Shown here piece by piece: positions 8,042 through 17,720 of a DNA stretch of 58,728 nt; positions within the stretch are counted from its first letter, which is position 1, and each line of letters begins with the position of its first letter. The notes under the pieces are model-generated. The model saw only the letters and a list, made by a program, of their open reading frames with translations, was not told the origin of the DNA and did not search any database. This DNA comes from an uncultured Pseudoxanthomonas sp. (lineage in GTDB: Bacteria > Pseudomonadota > Gammaproteobacteria > Xanthomonadales > Xanthomonadaceae), in NCBI GenBank assembly GCA_937975725.1, contig CALJUL010000001.1, positions 1 to 58,728 of the forward strand. Direction: 5' to 3'. The position numbers were made by a program, and so were the translations under genes.

Positions 8042-9085
8042 GTGACCCAGCCGACCCCCGCCCCCACCCCGATGACCTATCGCGACGCGGGCGTCGACAT
8101 CGATGCCGGCAACGAACTGGTCGAACGCATCAAGCCGCTGGTCAAGCGCAGCTTCCGCCCGGAAGTGATGGGCGGGCTGGGCGGCTTCGGCGCGCTGTTC
8201 GACCTGTCCGGCAAGTACCGCGAGCCGGTGCTGGTCTCCGGCACCGACGGCGTGGGCACCAAGCTCAAGCTGGCCCAGCAGCTCGGCCGCCACGACACCA
8301 TCGGCATCGACCTGGTGGCCATGTGCGTGAACGACGTGCTGGTGCAGGGCGCCGAGCCGCTGTTCTTCCTGGACTACTTCGCCACCGGCAAGCTGGACGT
8401 GGACACCACGGTCGCGGTGGTCGGCGGCATCGCCCGCGGCTGCGAGCTGTCCGGCTGCGCGCTGATCGGCGGCGAGACCGCCGAGATGCCCGACATGTAC
8501 GGCCCGGGCGAATACGACCTGGCCGGCTTCTGCGTGGCGGCGGTGGAGAAGTCGCGCCTGCTGGACGGCGCCAAGGTGCGCGCCGGCGACGTGCTGATCG
8601 GCATCGCCTCCAGCGGCCCGCACTCCAACGGCTATTCGCTGGTGCGCCGCATCTACGACCGCGCCGGCCGGCCGGCCGAGCTGGACGTGGGCGGCGTGAA
8701 GCTGGCCGATGCGCTGATGGCCCCGACCACGCTGTATGTGAAGCCGATCCTGGAACTGCTGCAGGCCCACGACCTGCACGGCATGGCGCACATCACCGGC
8801 GGCGGCCTGACCGAGAACATCATCCGCGTGATCCCCGAGGGCCTGGGCCTGGAGATCGACGCCGGCGCGTGGACGCTGCCGCCGGTGTTCGACTGGCTGC
8901 AGCGCGAAGGCGCGGTGGCCGACGCCGAGATGTGGCGCACCTTCAACTGCGGCATCGGCTTCGTGCTGGTGGTGGCGCCGGACCAGGCGGCGGCGGTGCA
9001 GGCCGACCTGGCCCGCCTGCGGCTGGCGCACTGGCAGATCGGCCAGGTGGTGCCGGCAGGCGGCGAGCGCGTCCGGATCGGCTGA
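8042..9085 (+). CDS. purM: Phosphoribosylformylglycinamidine cyclo-ligase (AIR synthetase)
   Basis: A 347-residue cytosolic enzyme closing the imidazole ring in purine synthesis (FGAM + ATP to AIR). Seen: TYRDAGVDIDAGN at the N-terminus, GTDGVGTKL (substrate/ATP loop), GGETAEMPDMYG, SGPHSNGYSLVR and HITGGGLTENI, all PurM landmarks. The start is uncertain: GTG at 8042 (length close to the E. coli enzyme) or ATG at 8072 (337 residues); neither has a good ribosome-binding site. A TTTAAAAT box (8005-8012) could be the -10 element of a short-leader promoter. Divergent from the DUF2066 gene. Confidence 0.93.
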   Translation: MTQPTPAPTPMTYRDAGVDIDAGNELVERIKPLVKRSFRPEVMGGLGGFGALFDLSGKYREPVLVSGTDGVGTKLKLAQQLGRHDTIGIDLVAMCVNDVLVQGAEPLFFLDYFATGKLDVDTTVAVVGGIARGCELSGCALIGGETAEMPDMYGPGEYDLAGFCVAAVEKSRLLDGAKVRAGDVLIGIASSGPHSNGYSLVRRIYDRAGRPAELDVGGVKLADALMAPTTLYVKPILELLQAHDLHGMAHITGGGLTENIIRVIPEGLGLEIDAGAWTLPPVFDWLQREGAVADAEMWRTFNCGIGFVLVVAPDQAAAVQADLARLRLAHWQIGQVVPAGGERVRIG

Positions 9086-9093
9086 GCCGGCGC

Positions 9094-9717
9094 ATGCAGC
9101 CCGCGAAGAAGGCCGCCTTCGGCCTGACGCTGGCGGTGTTCGCCGCCACTTGGATCGCCCCCCGCTGGCCGCTGGAACAGGCGCTGCACAGCAGCCTGAC
9201 CGTGCTCGGCCTGGCCTGGCTGTGGTGGCACGACCGCCGCTGGCCGCTGCGGCCGCTGCACTTCGCGCTGGTCTGCGCCTTCGTCGTGGTGCATTGCATC
9301 GGCGCGCGCTGGCTGTATTCCAACGTGCCCTACGAGCAGTGGTTCCAGCACCTGCTGGGCTGGTCGCCGGCCGCCGCCTTCGGCTGGGAGCGCAACCACT
9401 ACGACCGCTTCATCCACCTGATGTACGGCCTCTGCCTCACCCCGGCCGCGTGGCACTGGCTGCGCCAGCGCTGGCCGGCGCTGTCCCCGGGCCTGGCCTT
9501 CACCGTCGCCGTGATGCTGGTCATGTGCACCAGCCTGCTCTACGAATGGATGGAATGGGGCATCGCCCTGGCGCTGTCGCCGGAAGCGGCCGAGTCCTAC
9601 AACGGCCAGCAAGGCGACGTGTGGGACGCGCACGCGGACATGTTGTTGGCGACCGTGGGCGCGCTGCTGGTGTGGCCGCTGGCGCGCGCCGAGCGGCGGG
9701 CGGAGGCGGCGCCATGA
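9094..9717 (+). CDS. DUF2238 (YjdF-like) inner-membrane protein
   Basis: A 207-residue protein with about six hydrophobic segments and the conserved polar core of the family: WERNHYDRFIHLMYG (~105-119), LYEWMEW (~145-151) and QGDVWDAHADM (~170-180), all facing possible substrate or metal ligands within the membrane. Function unknown. It begins 8 bases after purM and its stop overlaps the purN start (ATGA), so it is locked inside the purine operon in this genome although no link with purine synthesis is known. Confidence 0.85.
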   Translation: MQPAKKAAFGLTLAVFAATWIAPRWPLEQALHSSLTVLGLAWLWWHDRRWPLRPLHFALVCAFVVVHCIGARWLYSNVPYEQWFQHLLGWSPAAAFGWERNHYDRFIHLMYGLCLTPAAWHWLRQRWPALSPGLAFTVAVMLVMCTSLLYEWMEWGIALALSPEAAESYNGQQGDVWDAHADMLLATVGALLVWPLARAERRAEAAP

Positions 9718-10376
9718 CGGCGCGCCTGGCCGTGCTGGCCTCCGGCCGCGGCAGCAACCTGCGCGCCATCCTGTCCGCCATCGAAGCGGGCCGGCTGGAT
9801 GCCGAAGTCGTCGGCGTGTTCTCCGACAAGCCGCAGGCGCCGGCGCTGGCCATGGTGCCGGCGGAGCGGCGCTGGAGCGCCTCGCCCAGGGCGTATCCGG
9901 ACCGTGCCGCCTTCGACGCCGCGCTGGCCGACGCCGTGGCCGCGGTCCGCCCGGACTGGGTGGTCTGCGCCGGCTACATGCGCATCCTGGGCGATGCCTT
10001 CACTGCCCGCTTCCGCGGCCGCCTGCTCAACATCCACCCCTCGCTGCTGCCGAAGTACCGCGGCCTGCACACCCACGCGCGGGCGCTGGAGGCCGGCGAC
10101 GCCGAGCACGGCGCCAGCGTCCACTTCGTCGTGCCCGAACTGGACGCCGGGGCGGTCGTCGCCCAGGCGCGGGTGCCGGTGCTGCCCGGCGACACCCCGG
10201 AGGCGCTGGCGGCGCGGCTGCTGCCGCGCGAGCACGCGCTACTGGTGGCGGTGCTGGAACTGGCGGCGCAGGGCGCCCTGGCTGAACAGGGCGAAACGGT
10301 CTTCGTGCACGGTCAGGCGCGATTAAATCCGCTGTCCCTAGATTCGTCCGACCGCCTGGACCCCTCTCTTTCCTGA
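9714..10376 (+). CDS. purN: Phosphoribosylglycinamide formyltransferase
   Basis: A 220-residue folate-dependent enzyme converting GAR to FGAR in purine synthesis. The N-terminus LAVLASGRGSNLRAI binds the phosphate, and the catalytic core shows CAGYMRILG, LLNIHPSLLPKYRGLHTH (Asn and His of the formyl-transfer site) and VVPELDAGAVVAQ with the conserved Asp. The C-terminus (LNPLSLDSSDRLDPSLS) is somewhat longer than in E. coli. Overlaps the preceding DUF2238 gene by four bases and abuts the following DUF3108 gene directly. Confidence 0.93.
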   Translation: MTARLAVLASGRGSNLRAILSAIEAGRLDAEVVGVFSDKPQAPALAMVPAERRWSASPRAYPDRAAFDAALADAVAAVRPDWVVCAGYMRILGDAFTARFRGRLLNIHPSLLPKYRGLHTHARALEAGDAEHGASVHFVVPELDAGAVVAQARVPVLPGDTPEALAARLLPREHALLVAVLELAAQGALAEQGETVFVHGQARLNPLSLDSSDRLDPSLS

Positions 10377-11093
10377 ATGCACCGCTCGCTGCGCTCCCTG
10401 CTGCTCGCCCTGGCCCTGGCCGCCGCGGCCTCGCCCGCCTGGGCGCTGGAGCCGTTCGTGGCCAGCTACCAGGCCTACCGCGAAGGCAAGCTCGCCGGCA
10501 ACGCCAGCATGAAGGTGGCGCCGCGCGGGGCCGGCCAGTGGCAGATCGACCTGAACGTGAAGGGCACCCGCGGCTTCGCCCGGCTGGCCGGGCTGAACAT
10601 CGAACAGAGCACCGTGTTCGACGCCGACGGCGACCACTTCCGTCCGCTCAGCCAGGCCACCGTCCGGCATGCCCTGCTGATGGGCAAGAGGATGGTGGGC
10701 ACCTACGACTGGAACGCCCACAGCGCCCGCTGGCAGGGCGACATCAAGAAGGAGCGCCGCGCGCCGCTGCCGTTGCAGCCTGGCGACATGAGCGCCCTGC
10801 TGATGAACCTGGCGGTGATCCGCGACGCGCAGCCCGGCCGCCAGTTGAGCTACCGCGTGGTCGACAACGGCCGCGTGCGCGAGTACCACTACGCCGTGGC
10901 CGCCGAACCCGAGAACGTCGAGGTCGAGGACCTCAGCTACAGCGCGCTGCGGGTCAGCCGGACCAACGGCGGCAACGACGAAACGCTGTTCTGGGTCGCC
11001 GACGGCGTGCCCACTCCCGTGCGCATCCTGCAGCGGGACAACGGCCAGGACACGCTGGACCTGCGCCTGGTCGAATACCAAGGAGTGCCTTGA
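10377..11093 (+). CDS. DUF3108 domain-containing exported protein (paralogue 1 of 3)
   Basis: A 238-residue protein with signal peptide MHRSLRSLLLALALAAAASPAWA, then FVASYQAYREGKLAGNASMKV, a beta-rich DUF3108 domain with ESTVFD-like and TYDWNAHSARWQGD landmarks, and QPGDMSALLMNLAVIRD. Function unknown; probably periplasmic. The start codon immediately follows the purN stop, so it is probably co-transcribed with the purine genes. It is the most diverged of three tandem DUF3108 genes, with only two bases before the next. Confidence 0.85.
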   Translation: MHRSLRSLLLALALAAAASPAWALEPFVASYQAYREGKLAGNASMKVAPRGAGQWQIDLNVKGTRGFARLAGLNIEQSTVFDADGDHFRPLSQATVRHALLMGKRMVGTYDWNAHSARWQGDIKKERRAPLPLQPGDMSALLMNLAVIRDAQPGRQLSYRVVDNGRVREYHYAVAAEPENVEVEDLSYSALRVSRTNGGNDETLFWVADGVPTPVRILQRDNGQDTLDLRLVEYQGVP

Positions 11094-11095
11094 GC

Positions 11096-11788
11096 ATGAA
11101 GACCCCCACCCGCCTCCGCTTCCTCCGCCTGCTGCCCGTGGCCGCCGTGCTGGCCGCCGCGAGCATGCCCGCCTTCGCCATCGAAGCCTTCAACGCGCAG
11201 TACAAGGCCAGCGCGCTGGGCATGGTCGGCCAGGGCCAGATGGTGCTGGCCCCGCAGGGCGGCGACCGCTGGCAGTACACGCTGACGGTGCGCAACCAGG
11301 CCGTGGACCTGAGCCAGAAGACCGTGTTCGACGAACAGGAAGGCCGCCTGCGCCCGCTGAGCAGCAGCGACAGTTCGCGCCTGCTGATCAAGAAGAAGAA
11401 CGTCAGCACCGTCTACGACTGGAGCAAGGCGCAGGCCACCTGGAGCGGCGACGTCAAGCCCGACCGCGCCGGCCCGGTGAAGCTGCAGGCCGGCGACATG
11501 GACGCGCTGCTGGTCAACCTGGCCATCGTGCGCGACGTGGCCGCCGGCAAGCCGCTCAACTACCGCATGGTCGAGAACGGCCGCGCCAAGCCGATGGTCT
11601 ACCAGATCGCCGGCAAGGAGCAGCTCACCGTGGGCGGCAAGGCGCACAGCACGACCAAGGTGGTCCGCACCGACGGCAACAAGGAGACCATCGTCTGGGT
11701 GGCCTCCGACCTGCCGGTGCCGGCGCGCATCCTGCAGCGCGAGAACGGCATGGACGCCATCGACCTGATCCTGCAATCGCTGCGCTGA
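11096..11788 (+). CDS. DUF3108 domain-containing exported protein (paralogue 2 of 3)
   Basis: A 230-residue exported protein; signal peptide ends at AAASMPAFA. The mature sequence follows the same plan as its neighbours: FNAQYKASALGMVGQGQM, SQKTVFDEQEGRLRPL, STVYDWSKAQATWSGDVKPDRAGPVKL, AGDMDALLVNLAIVRD, YRMVENGRAKPM and PARILQRENG. The stretch GDVKPxRAGPVxLxxGDMDALLVNLAxVRDVAAG is shared almost word for word with paralogue 3, so these two arose from the more recent duplication. Starts two bases after paralogue 1. Confidence 0.85.
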   Translation: MKTPTRLRFLRLLPVAAVLAAASMPAFAIEAFNAQYKASALGMVGQGQMVLAPQGGDRWQYTLTVRNQAVDLSQKTVFDEQEGRLRPLSSSDSSRLLIKKKNVSTVYDWSKAQATWSGDVKPDRAGPVKLQAGDMDALLVNLAIVRDVAAGKPLNYRMVENGRAKPMVYQIAGKEQLTVGGKAHSTTKVVRTDGNKETIVWVASDLPVPARILQRENGMDAIDLILQSLR

Positions 11789-11847
11789 GCCGGGCGCTTC
11801 ACGTTCGCATCGCCGCTCCACCCTGACCGCCCGCCCCGAGGACTTCC

Positions 11848-12525
11848 ATGGCAAGGACGTTGCGCATCATCCCCCTGGCGCTGGCACTGGGCGCCGCCGC
11901 GGCGCCGGCCTGGGCCCTGCAACCCTTCACCGCCCAGTATTCGGCTTCGTACAAGGGCATCTCGGCCGGCGGCGCGATGTCGCTGACGCGGCAGGGCGAC
12001 CGCTGGACGTATTCGATGGGCATCCGCAACGCGATGGCCAACCTGAGCCAGGCCACCGTGTTCGAGGACGGCGCGGGCCGCTACCGCCCCATCGCCGGCA
12101 GCGACCGCAGCACCTACCTGATGAAGACCCGCTCGGTCGTCGCGCGCTACGACTGGCGGGGCATGCAGGCGCGCTGGAGCGGCGACGTGAAGCCGCAGCG
12201 CGCCGGCCCGGTGGCGCTGCGCGTGGGCGACATGGACGCGCTGCTGGTCAACCTAGCGCTGGTGCGCGACGTGGCGGCCGGGCGCACGGCGATGAGCTAC
12301 CGCCTGGTGGAGAACGGCAAGGCGAAGCCGCTGGACTACCGCGTCGCCGGGCGCGAGAAGATCACCGTGGACGGCCGCGCACTGGACGCCACCAAGGTCG
12401 TGCAGAGCGCCGGCGACAAGCAGACCAGCGTCTGGATCGTCGCCGGCGTGCCGGCGCCGGTGCGGATCGTGCAGCGCGAGGACGGCAGCGAGACCTTCCG
12501 CCTGCAGATGACTTCCTGGCACTGA
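11848..12525 (+). CDS. DUF3108 domain-containing exported protein (paralogue 3 of 3)
   Basis: A 225-residue exported protein with signal peptide MARTLRIIPLALALGAAAAPAWA. The mature part repeats the DUF3108 plan (FTAQYSASYKGISAGGAM, SQATVFEDGAGRYRPI, VARYDWRGMQARWSGDVKP, GDMDALLVNLALVRDVAAG, YRLVENGKAKPLDYRVAG). Separated from paralogue 2 by 59 bases, the widest gap in the triplet, so it may have its own translation signal (CGAGGACTTCC before the ATG) or promoter. A hairpin follows at 12566. Confidence 0.85.
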   Translation: MARTLRIIPLALALGAAAAPAWALQPFTAQYSASYKGISAGGAMSLTRQGDRWTYSMGIRNAMANLSQATVFEDGAGRYRPIAGSDRSTYLMKTRSVVARYDWRGMQARWSGDVKPQRAGPVALRVGDMDALLVNLALVRDVAAGRTAMSYRLVENGKAKPLDYRVAGREKITVDGRALDATKVVQSAGDKQTSVWIVAGVPAPVRIVQREDGSETFRLQMTSWH

Positions 12526-12565
12526 CGCCGGCCGCGCACGCGAACACGCGAACACGCAAAGAAGA

Positions 12566-12588
12566 AAGCCCGGCGATGCCGGGCTTCT
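12566..12588. terminator. Bidirectional terminator between DUF3108 paralogue 3 and the EF-hand gene
   Basis: Hairpin AAGCCCGGC-GAT-GCCGGGCTT (12566-12586) between two convergent genes. On the minus strand the stem is followed by TCTTCTTTGC, on the plus strand by CTGCTTTC, so it should mainly end the murA/EF-hand transcript and may serve both. Confidence 0.75.
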
Positions 12589-12592
12589 GCTT

Positions 12593-12933
12593 TCAGGGCT
12601 TCGCGTCGCCTGCGCCGTCGGGGTGGAACACCGTCCTGCAATCGCGCCGGATGGTGGCGCCGCCGCGCCGCCAGGCGAAGGTGCTGCACTGGCGCGGTCC
12701 TTCCTGCGTCTGCTTCACCACTACCGAGAACACCGCCTGCGCGATCTCGCCCTGGGTCACCGTGCCGTCGCCGTTCCAGTCCATGTCGCGCGTGGCGATG
12801 CCGTGGGTCGCCGCCGCGCCGGTCGCGTGCAGCCAGGCCACCAGCGCGAGCAGCGCCAGCACCAGGCCCAGCAGGACCTTGCGCCGCCGGGTGAACCGTG
12901 GCCGCAGGCCGGACAGCCGGGGATCGTGCCCGC

Positions 12934-12937
<4 letters not shown>
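12593..12937 (-). CDS. EF-hand protein with N-terminal membrane anchor, coupled to murA
   Basis: A 114-residue protein reading from a GTG (12937-12935) that overlaps the murA stop (GTGA). A basic N-terminus (RPRFTRRRK) precedes one hydrophobic segment (VLLGLVLALLALVAWLHA, ~21-38), giving a signal anchor or signal peptide. A complete EF-hand loop follows: DWNGDGTVTQGE, with Asp, Asn, Asp and the terminal Glu at the calcium positions. Two cysteines (CSTF, RDCR) near the C-terminus could form a disulfide. Only one EF loop is present, so calcium binding might need a dimer. Not recognised as a named family. Confidence 0.7.
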
Positions 12938-14205
<1,268 letters not shown>

Positions 14206-14220
14206 GTGGAAAGGGTCTGC

Positions 14221-15795
14221 CTATTCGGGTGGGCGGGGCGCTTCGACGGGGCGTCGCGCGCGTAGTTCCTGCAGGGACCGGATGAAGTGCGCCTGCCACG
14301 GATCGTCCGGGTCGGCCTTCTCCAGCGCGGTCTGCAGCAAGGATTCGTCGATGTGATTCTCGGCCAGCGCGCGCTCCTGCGCGTGCATGATCCAGCCGCG
14401 GCCGTCCGCGGGGTATTCCTTCATCAGCCGCTGGAGGTGCGGCAGCGCTTTGGCCGAACGTTGCCGCGGCGGCAGGCCGCTGTCGTACAGCCACATGGCG
14501 GACATCTCGCGCAGGGCCTCCTGCCGCTGGCCCGCGTCCTCGGCCGCCAGCAGGTACTGCGCCTGCGCCTCTTCGTGGCGCCGGCTGTTGTTGTAGGCCG
14601 CGCCCAGCAAGTAGCGGCCGAGGGCATCGGCGGGCTCGGCCTGCACCGCACGCTCGGCGTGGCGCAGCGCCCAGGCGGGATCGCGCCTGACCAGGAAGCC
14701 GGCCAGCGTGCGCTGCACCCAGGCGTTCTGTTCGGAGAAGCGCTCGGCCTGCAACAGGTAGGCATACGCCTTCCAGGTGTCGCGCACCTGCTTGTCCGTC
14801 GTGAACGCGGCGTTGGCCGCGTCCTTGAGGTAGGACTCGGCGCTGCCCAGGCGCACCGCCAGGTCCAGCGCCTGCATGGCCTCCCCGGCATGCGCGTCGT
14901 CGGACGACAGCACGTCGCCGCTGTCGGCGAAGGGAGCGCCGACGTACATCGCCACCGCCGGGCGCCGCGCCTGCAATGCCTGCAGCGCCTGCGCGTATCC
15001 GAACATCTCCGGGTACGAGCCGCCCCAGCGCGGCTCCAGCGCGCGCATGCGCTCACGCGCCACTGACAGGCAGGCCGGGTCCCAGCGCTCGGCCGCGCGG
15101 ATCGCCTCGGCGGCCACGTCGTCGCGCGAATCCATCGTGGCCATGCGCAGCAGGCCCTCGTGGGCCGGCATCAGGCGCGGCTCGATCTCGACGGCGCGCT
15201 CGTACATCAGCACCGCCTGGCCGGCGATCTCGCTCATGCGCCGCAGGTTCCCGGCGGGCGTCTCGGCAGCGTACTTGCCGCCGCGCGCCGCCCAGGCCGC
15301 GCTGTCCAGGTGCACGGCGCGCGCCAGGTGGGCGTACGCGCTGTCGGGGGCCTGGCGCAGCCATTGCCGGGACAGCGCATCCATGTCGGGGCCGGCGTCG
15401 CGCAGCGCGTCGAATACGTAATGGATATCCTCGCGCGGATCGTCCCGGTCGAAGTGTCGCTCCAGCAGGGCCTGCAGGCGCGCGTCTAGCGCGACCGCTC
15501 CGCCCGCGTCCAGCGCCGCGCGGATCTCGGCGGCCGGCACTTCCTCCAGCGCGAAGTGGTTGCGGCAATGGGCGGCGGCGTGGCCCTCCGGCCAGGCGTT
15601 GCCGGGCAGGTCCGGGAAGGCCAGGCAGCGTTGCAGCGGGTCCTGCAGTTTCACCGCCGCCTGTGCGCGCACGAAGTAGTCCTTCCAAGCCGCGGGCGCG
15701 TCAGCGAACGCCTCCCTGGGCGCTTCCCCGGCCGTGGCCGCCGCGGCGAAGCCCAGCGCCAGTATCCACCCGAACCTGACCGCACTCCCGCGCAT
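14221..15795 (-). CDS. Exported DUF4034-like protein with helical repeats
   Basis: A 524-residue protein with a signal peptide (MRGSAVRFGWILALGFAAAATAGEA). After a first part containing PLQRCLAFPDLPGNAWPEGHAAAHC, the middle matches DUF4034-like sequences (FDALRDAGPDMDALSRQWLRQAPDSAYAHLARAVH, AWAARGGKYAAETP), followed by alpha-helical repeats of TPR/Sel1 style (WALRHAERAVQAEPADALGRYLLGAAYNNSRRHEEAQAQYLLAAEDAG). Probably periplasmic scaffold; function unknown. It lies directly upstream of murA in the same orientation, with a 15-base gap. Confidence 0.7.
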   Translation of the reverse strand: MRGSAVRFGWILALGFAAAATAGEAPREAFADAPAAWKDYFVRAQAAVKLQDPLQRCLAFPDLPGNAWPEGHAAAHCRNHFALEEVPAAEIRAALDAGGAVALDARLQALLERHFDRDDPREDIHYVFDALRDAGPDMDALSRQWLRQAPDSAYAHLARAVHLDSAAWAARGGKYAAETPAGNLRRMSEIAGQAVLMYERAVEIEPRLMPAHEGLLRMATMDSRDDVAAEAIRAAERWDPACLSVARERMRALEPRWGGSYPEMFGYAQALQALQARRPAVAMYVGAPFADSGDVLSSDDAHAGEAMQALDLAVRLGSAESYLKDAANAAFTTDKQVRDTWKAYAYLLQAERFSEQNAWVQRTLAGFLVRRDPAWALRHAERAVQAEPADALGRYLLGAAYNNSRRHEEAQAQYLLAAEDAGQRQEALREMSAMWLYDSGLPPRQRSAKALPHLQRLMKEYPADGRGWIMHAQERALAENHIDESLLQTALEKADPDDPWQAHFIRSLQELRARRPVEAPRPPE

Positions 15796-15836
15796 CGAGC
15801 CTTCCCCCGCGATGGATGATCCCGGCCGTGCCGCCC

Positions 15837-16073
15837 TCAGGCGCGGCCGGCCTCTTCCGGCGTGACCGTCTTCAGGGCCAGCGCATGGATGGCGCCGCCC
15901 ATCAGTTCGCCCAGGGTGGCGTAGACCAGGCGGTGGCGCGCCAGCGGCAGCTTGCCACGAAAGGCGTCGCAGACCACGGTGGCCTCGAAGTGCACCCCGT
16001 CCGCGCCCTGGACCTCGGCGCGGGCGCCGGGCAGGCCGGTTTCGATGAGTTCACGGATGGTTTCGGCGTCCAA
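15837..16073 (-). CDS. BolA family protein (IbaG-like)
   Basis: A 78-residue cytosolic protein with the BolA fold: an N-terminal helix (DAETIRELIETGLPGARAEVQG), then DGVHFEATVVCDAFRGKLPLARHRLVYATLGELMGGAIHALALKTVTPEE. The conserved His of RHRLVY and the invariant H in the helix IHAL are iron-sulfur/glutaredoxin partner positions in this family. The short N-terminus and position near murA resemble IbaG (YrbA) of E. coli, where ibaG sits next to murA. Divergent from kdsD with about 50 bases in between. Confidence 0.85.
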   Translation of the reverse strand: MDAETIRELIETGLPGARAEVQGADGVHFEATVVCDAFRGKLPLARHRLVYATLGELMGGAIHALALKTVTPEEAGRA

Positions 16074-16126
16074 CGGGCTTTCCCACTAAAATGAACGCCC
16101 ATTCTAACCCCGGCGTCCGCTCCCGC

Positions 16127-17131
16127 ATGACTCCGCCGCAGTCCCCGGCCCCGCCTGCGCCGGCCGCCAGCCTGGCCGCCAGCGGCCGCCGCGTCGTCGA
16201 GATCGAGGCCCGCGCGCTGGACGCGCTGGCGGCCCGCATCGACGATGCGTTCGCCGCCGCCTGCCAGGCCATGCTGGCCTGCCGCGGCCGGGTGGTGTGC
16301 ACCGGCATGGGCAAGTCGGGGCACGTGGCGCGCAAGATCGCGGCAACGCTGGCCTCGACCGGGACGCCCGCCTTCTACGTGCACCCGGGCGAGGCCGGCC
16401 ACGGCGACCTGGGCATGATCACCGACGCCGATGTGGTGCTGGCGCTGTCGTATTCGGGCGAATCCGACGAAGTGCTGATGCTGCTGCCGGTGCTCAAGCG
16501 CCAGGGCAACATCGTGATCGGCATGACCGGCCGGCCGCAGTCCACGCTGGCGCGGGAGAGCGACGTGCACCTGGACGTCAGCGTGCCCGCCGAAGCCTGC
16601 CCGCTGGACCTGGCGCCGACCAGCAGCACCACCGCCTCGCTGGCGATGGGCGACGCGCTGGCGGTCGCGCTGCTGGACGCGCGCGGCTTCACCGCCGACG
16701 ACTTCGCCCGCTCGCACCCGGCCGGCAGCCTCGGCCGTCGCCTGCTGCTGCACATCACCGACGTGATGCACGCCGGCGAGGAAGTGCCGTGCATCGGCGA
16801 GGGCGCCAGCCTCAGCGAGGCGCTGGTGGAGATGAGCCGCAAGCGGCTGGGCATGACCGCGGTGGTCGACGCGTCCGGCCGGCTGGCCGGCCTGTTCACC
16901 GACGGCGACCTGCGCCGCACCCTGGACAATCCGGCGCTGGACGTGCGCGCCACGCGCATCGCCGAGGTGATGACGCGCCAGCCCAAGACCATCGGCGCCG
17001 ACCAGTTGGCCGTGGAGGCCGCTCGCCTGATGGAGACGCACAAGATCAGCGGCCTGATCGTGGTCGACGCTGAACGCCGTCCGGTCGGCGCCCTCAACAT
17101 TCACGACCTGTTGCGCGCCCGCGTGGTGTAA
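16127..17131 (+). CDS. kdsD: Arabinose-5-phosphate isomerase, KpsF/GutQ family
   Basis: First step of Kdo synthesis (ribulose-5-P to arabinose-5-P). The SIS domain carries CTGMGKSGHVARKIAATL (~60-77), HPGEAGHGDLGM and SYSGESDE; two CBS domains follow (DVMHAGEEVPCIGEG... and EVMTRQPKTIGAD...). The 334-residue length from ATG 16127 fits the family (328 in E. coli). A second ATG at 16091 lies inside a TAAAAT box that is better read as a -10 promoter element, hence the downstream choice; neither start has a clear ribosome-binding site. First gene of the kds-lpt-rpoN series. Confidence 0.93.
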   Translation: MTPPQSPAPPAPAASLAASGRRVVEIEARALDALAARIDDAFAAACQAMLACRGRVVCTGMGKSGHVARKIAATLASTGTPAFYVHPGEAGHGDLGMITDADVVLALSYSGESDEVLMLLPVLKRQGNIVIGMTGRPQSTLARESDVHLDVSVPAEACPLDLAPTSSTTASLAMGDALAVALLDARGFTADDFARSHPAGSLGRRLLLHITDVMHAGEEVPCIGEGASLSEALVEMSRKRLGMTAVVDASGRLAGLFTDGDLRRTLDNPALDVRATRIAEVMTRQPKTIGADQLAVEAARLMETHKISGLIVVDAERRPVGALNIHDLLRARVV

Positions 17132-17180
17132 CCCTGCCTCCCGTCCGCGCCTCTCATTCCCCGAGCCCGTCCCGCCGCCC

Positions 17181-17720
17181 ATGCCCTTGTCCCACCTGCA
17201 CGACCTGACCGACGATCTGCTGGCCCGGGCTGCGCGCATCCGCCTGGCCTGCTTCGACGTGGACGGCACGCTGACCGATGGCCGGCTCTACCTGGATGGC
17301 GAGGGCCGCGAGCAGAAAGCCTTCCACGTGCAGGACGGCCAGGGGCTGGTGCTGCTGAAGCGCGCCGGCATCGAGGTGGCCTTCATCACCGCGCGCGGCG
17401 GCACGGTGGCGGTAGCGCGCGGCCGCGAACTGGGCGTGCAGGTCTTCACCGGGGTCAAGGACAAGCTGGCCAGGGTGCGCGAGCTGTGCGCGGCGCTGGA
17501 CATCGGCTTGGAACAGGCGGCCTTCATGGGCGACGACCTGCCCGACGTGCCGTCCTTCCTCGCCGTGGGCCTGGCGATCGCGCCGGCCAACGCGCATCCG
17601 TGGACTGCCCGCCACGCGCACTGGCGCACCCGCGCCGGCGGCGGCCTGGGCGCCGCGCGCGAAGCCTGCGACCTGCTGCTGGCCGCGCAGGGCCACGCGC
17701 CCGAAGGAGCGACCGCATGA
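17181..17720 (+). CDS. kdsC: 3-deoxy-D-manno-octulosonate 8-phosphate phosphatase
   Basis: A 179-residue HAD phosphatase releasing Kdo from Kdo-8-P. HAD motif I is CFDVDGTLTDGRLYL (~24-38), motif II ITARGG, motif III lysine in GVKDKLARV and motif IV GDDLPDVP. The C0-type HAD without cap domain, usual for the tetrameric KdsC. Located 49 bases after kdsD; its stop overlaps the lptC start (ATGA). Confidence 0.93.
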   Translation: MPLSHLHDLTDDLLARAARIRLACFDVDGTLTDGRLYLDGEGREQKAFHVQDGQGLVLLKRAGIEVAFITARGGTVAVARGRELGVQVFTGVKDKLARVRELCAALDIGLEQAAFMGDDLPDVPSFLAVGLAIAPANAHPWTARHAHWRTRAGGGLGAAREACDLLLAAQGHAPEGATA

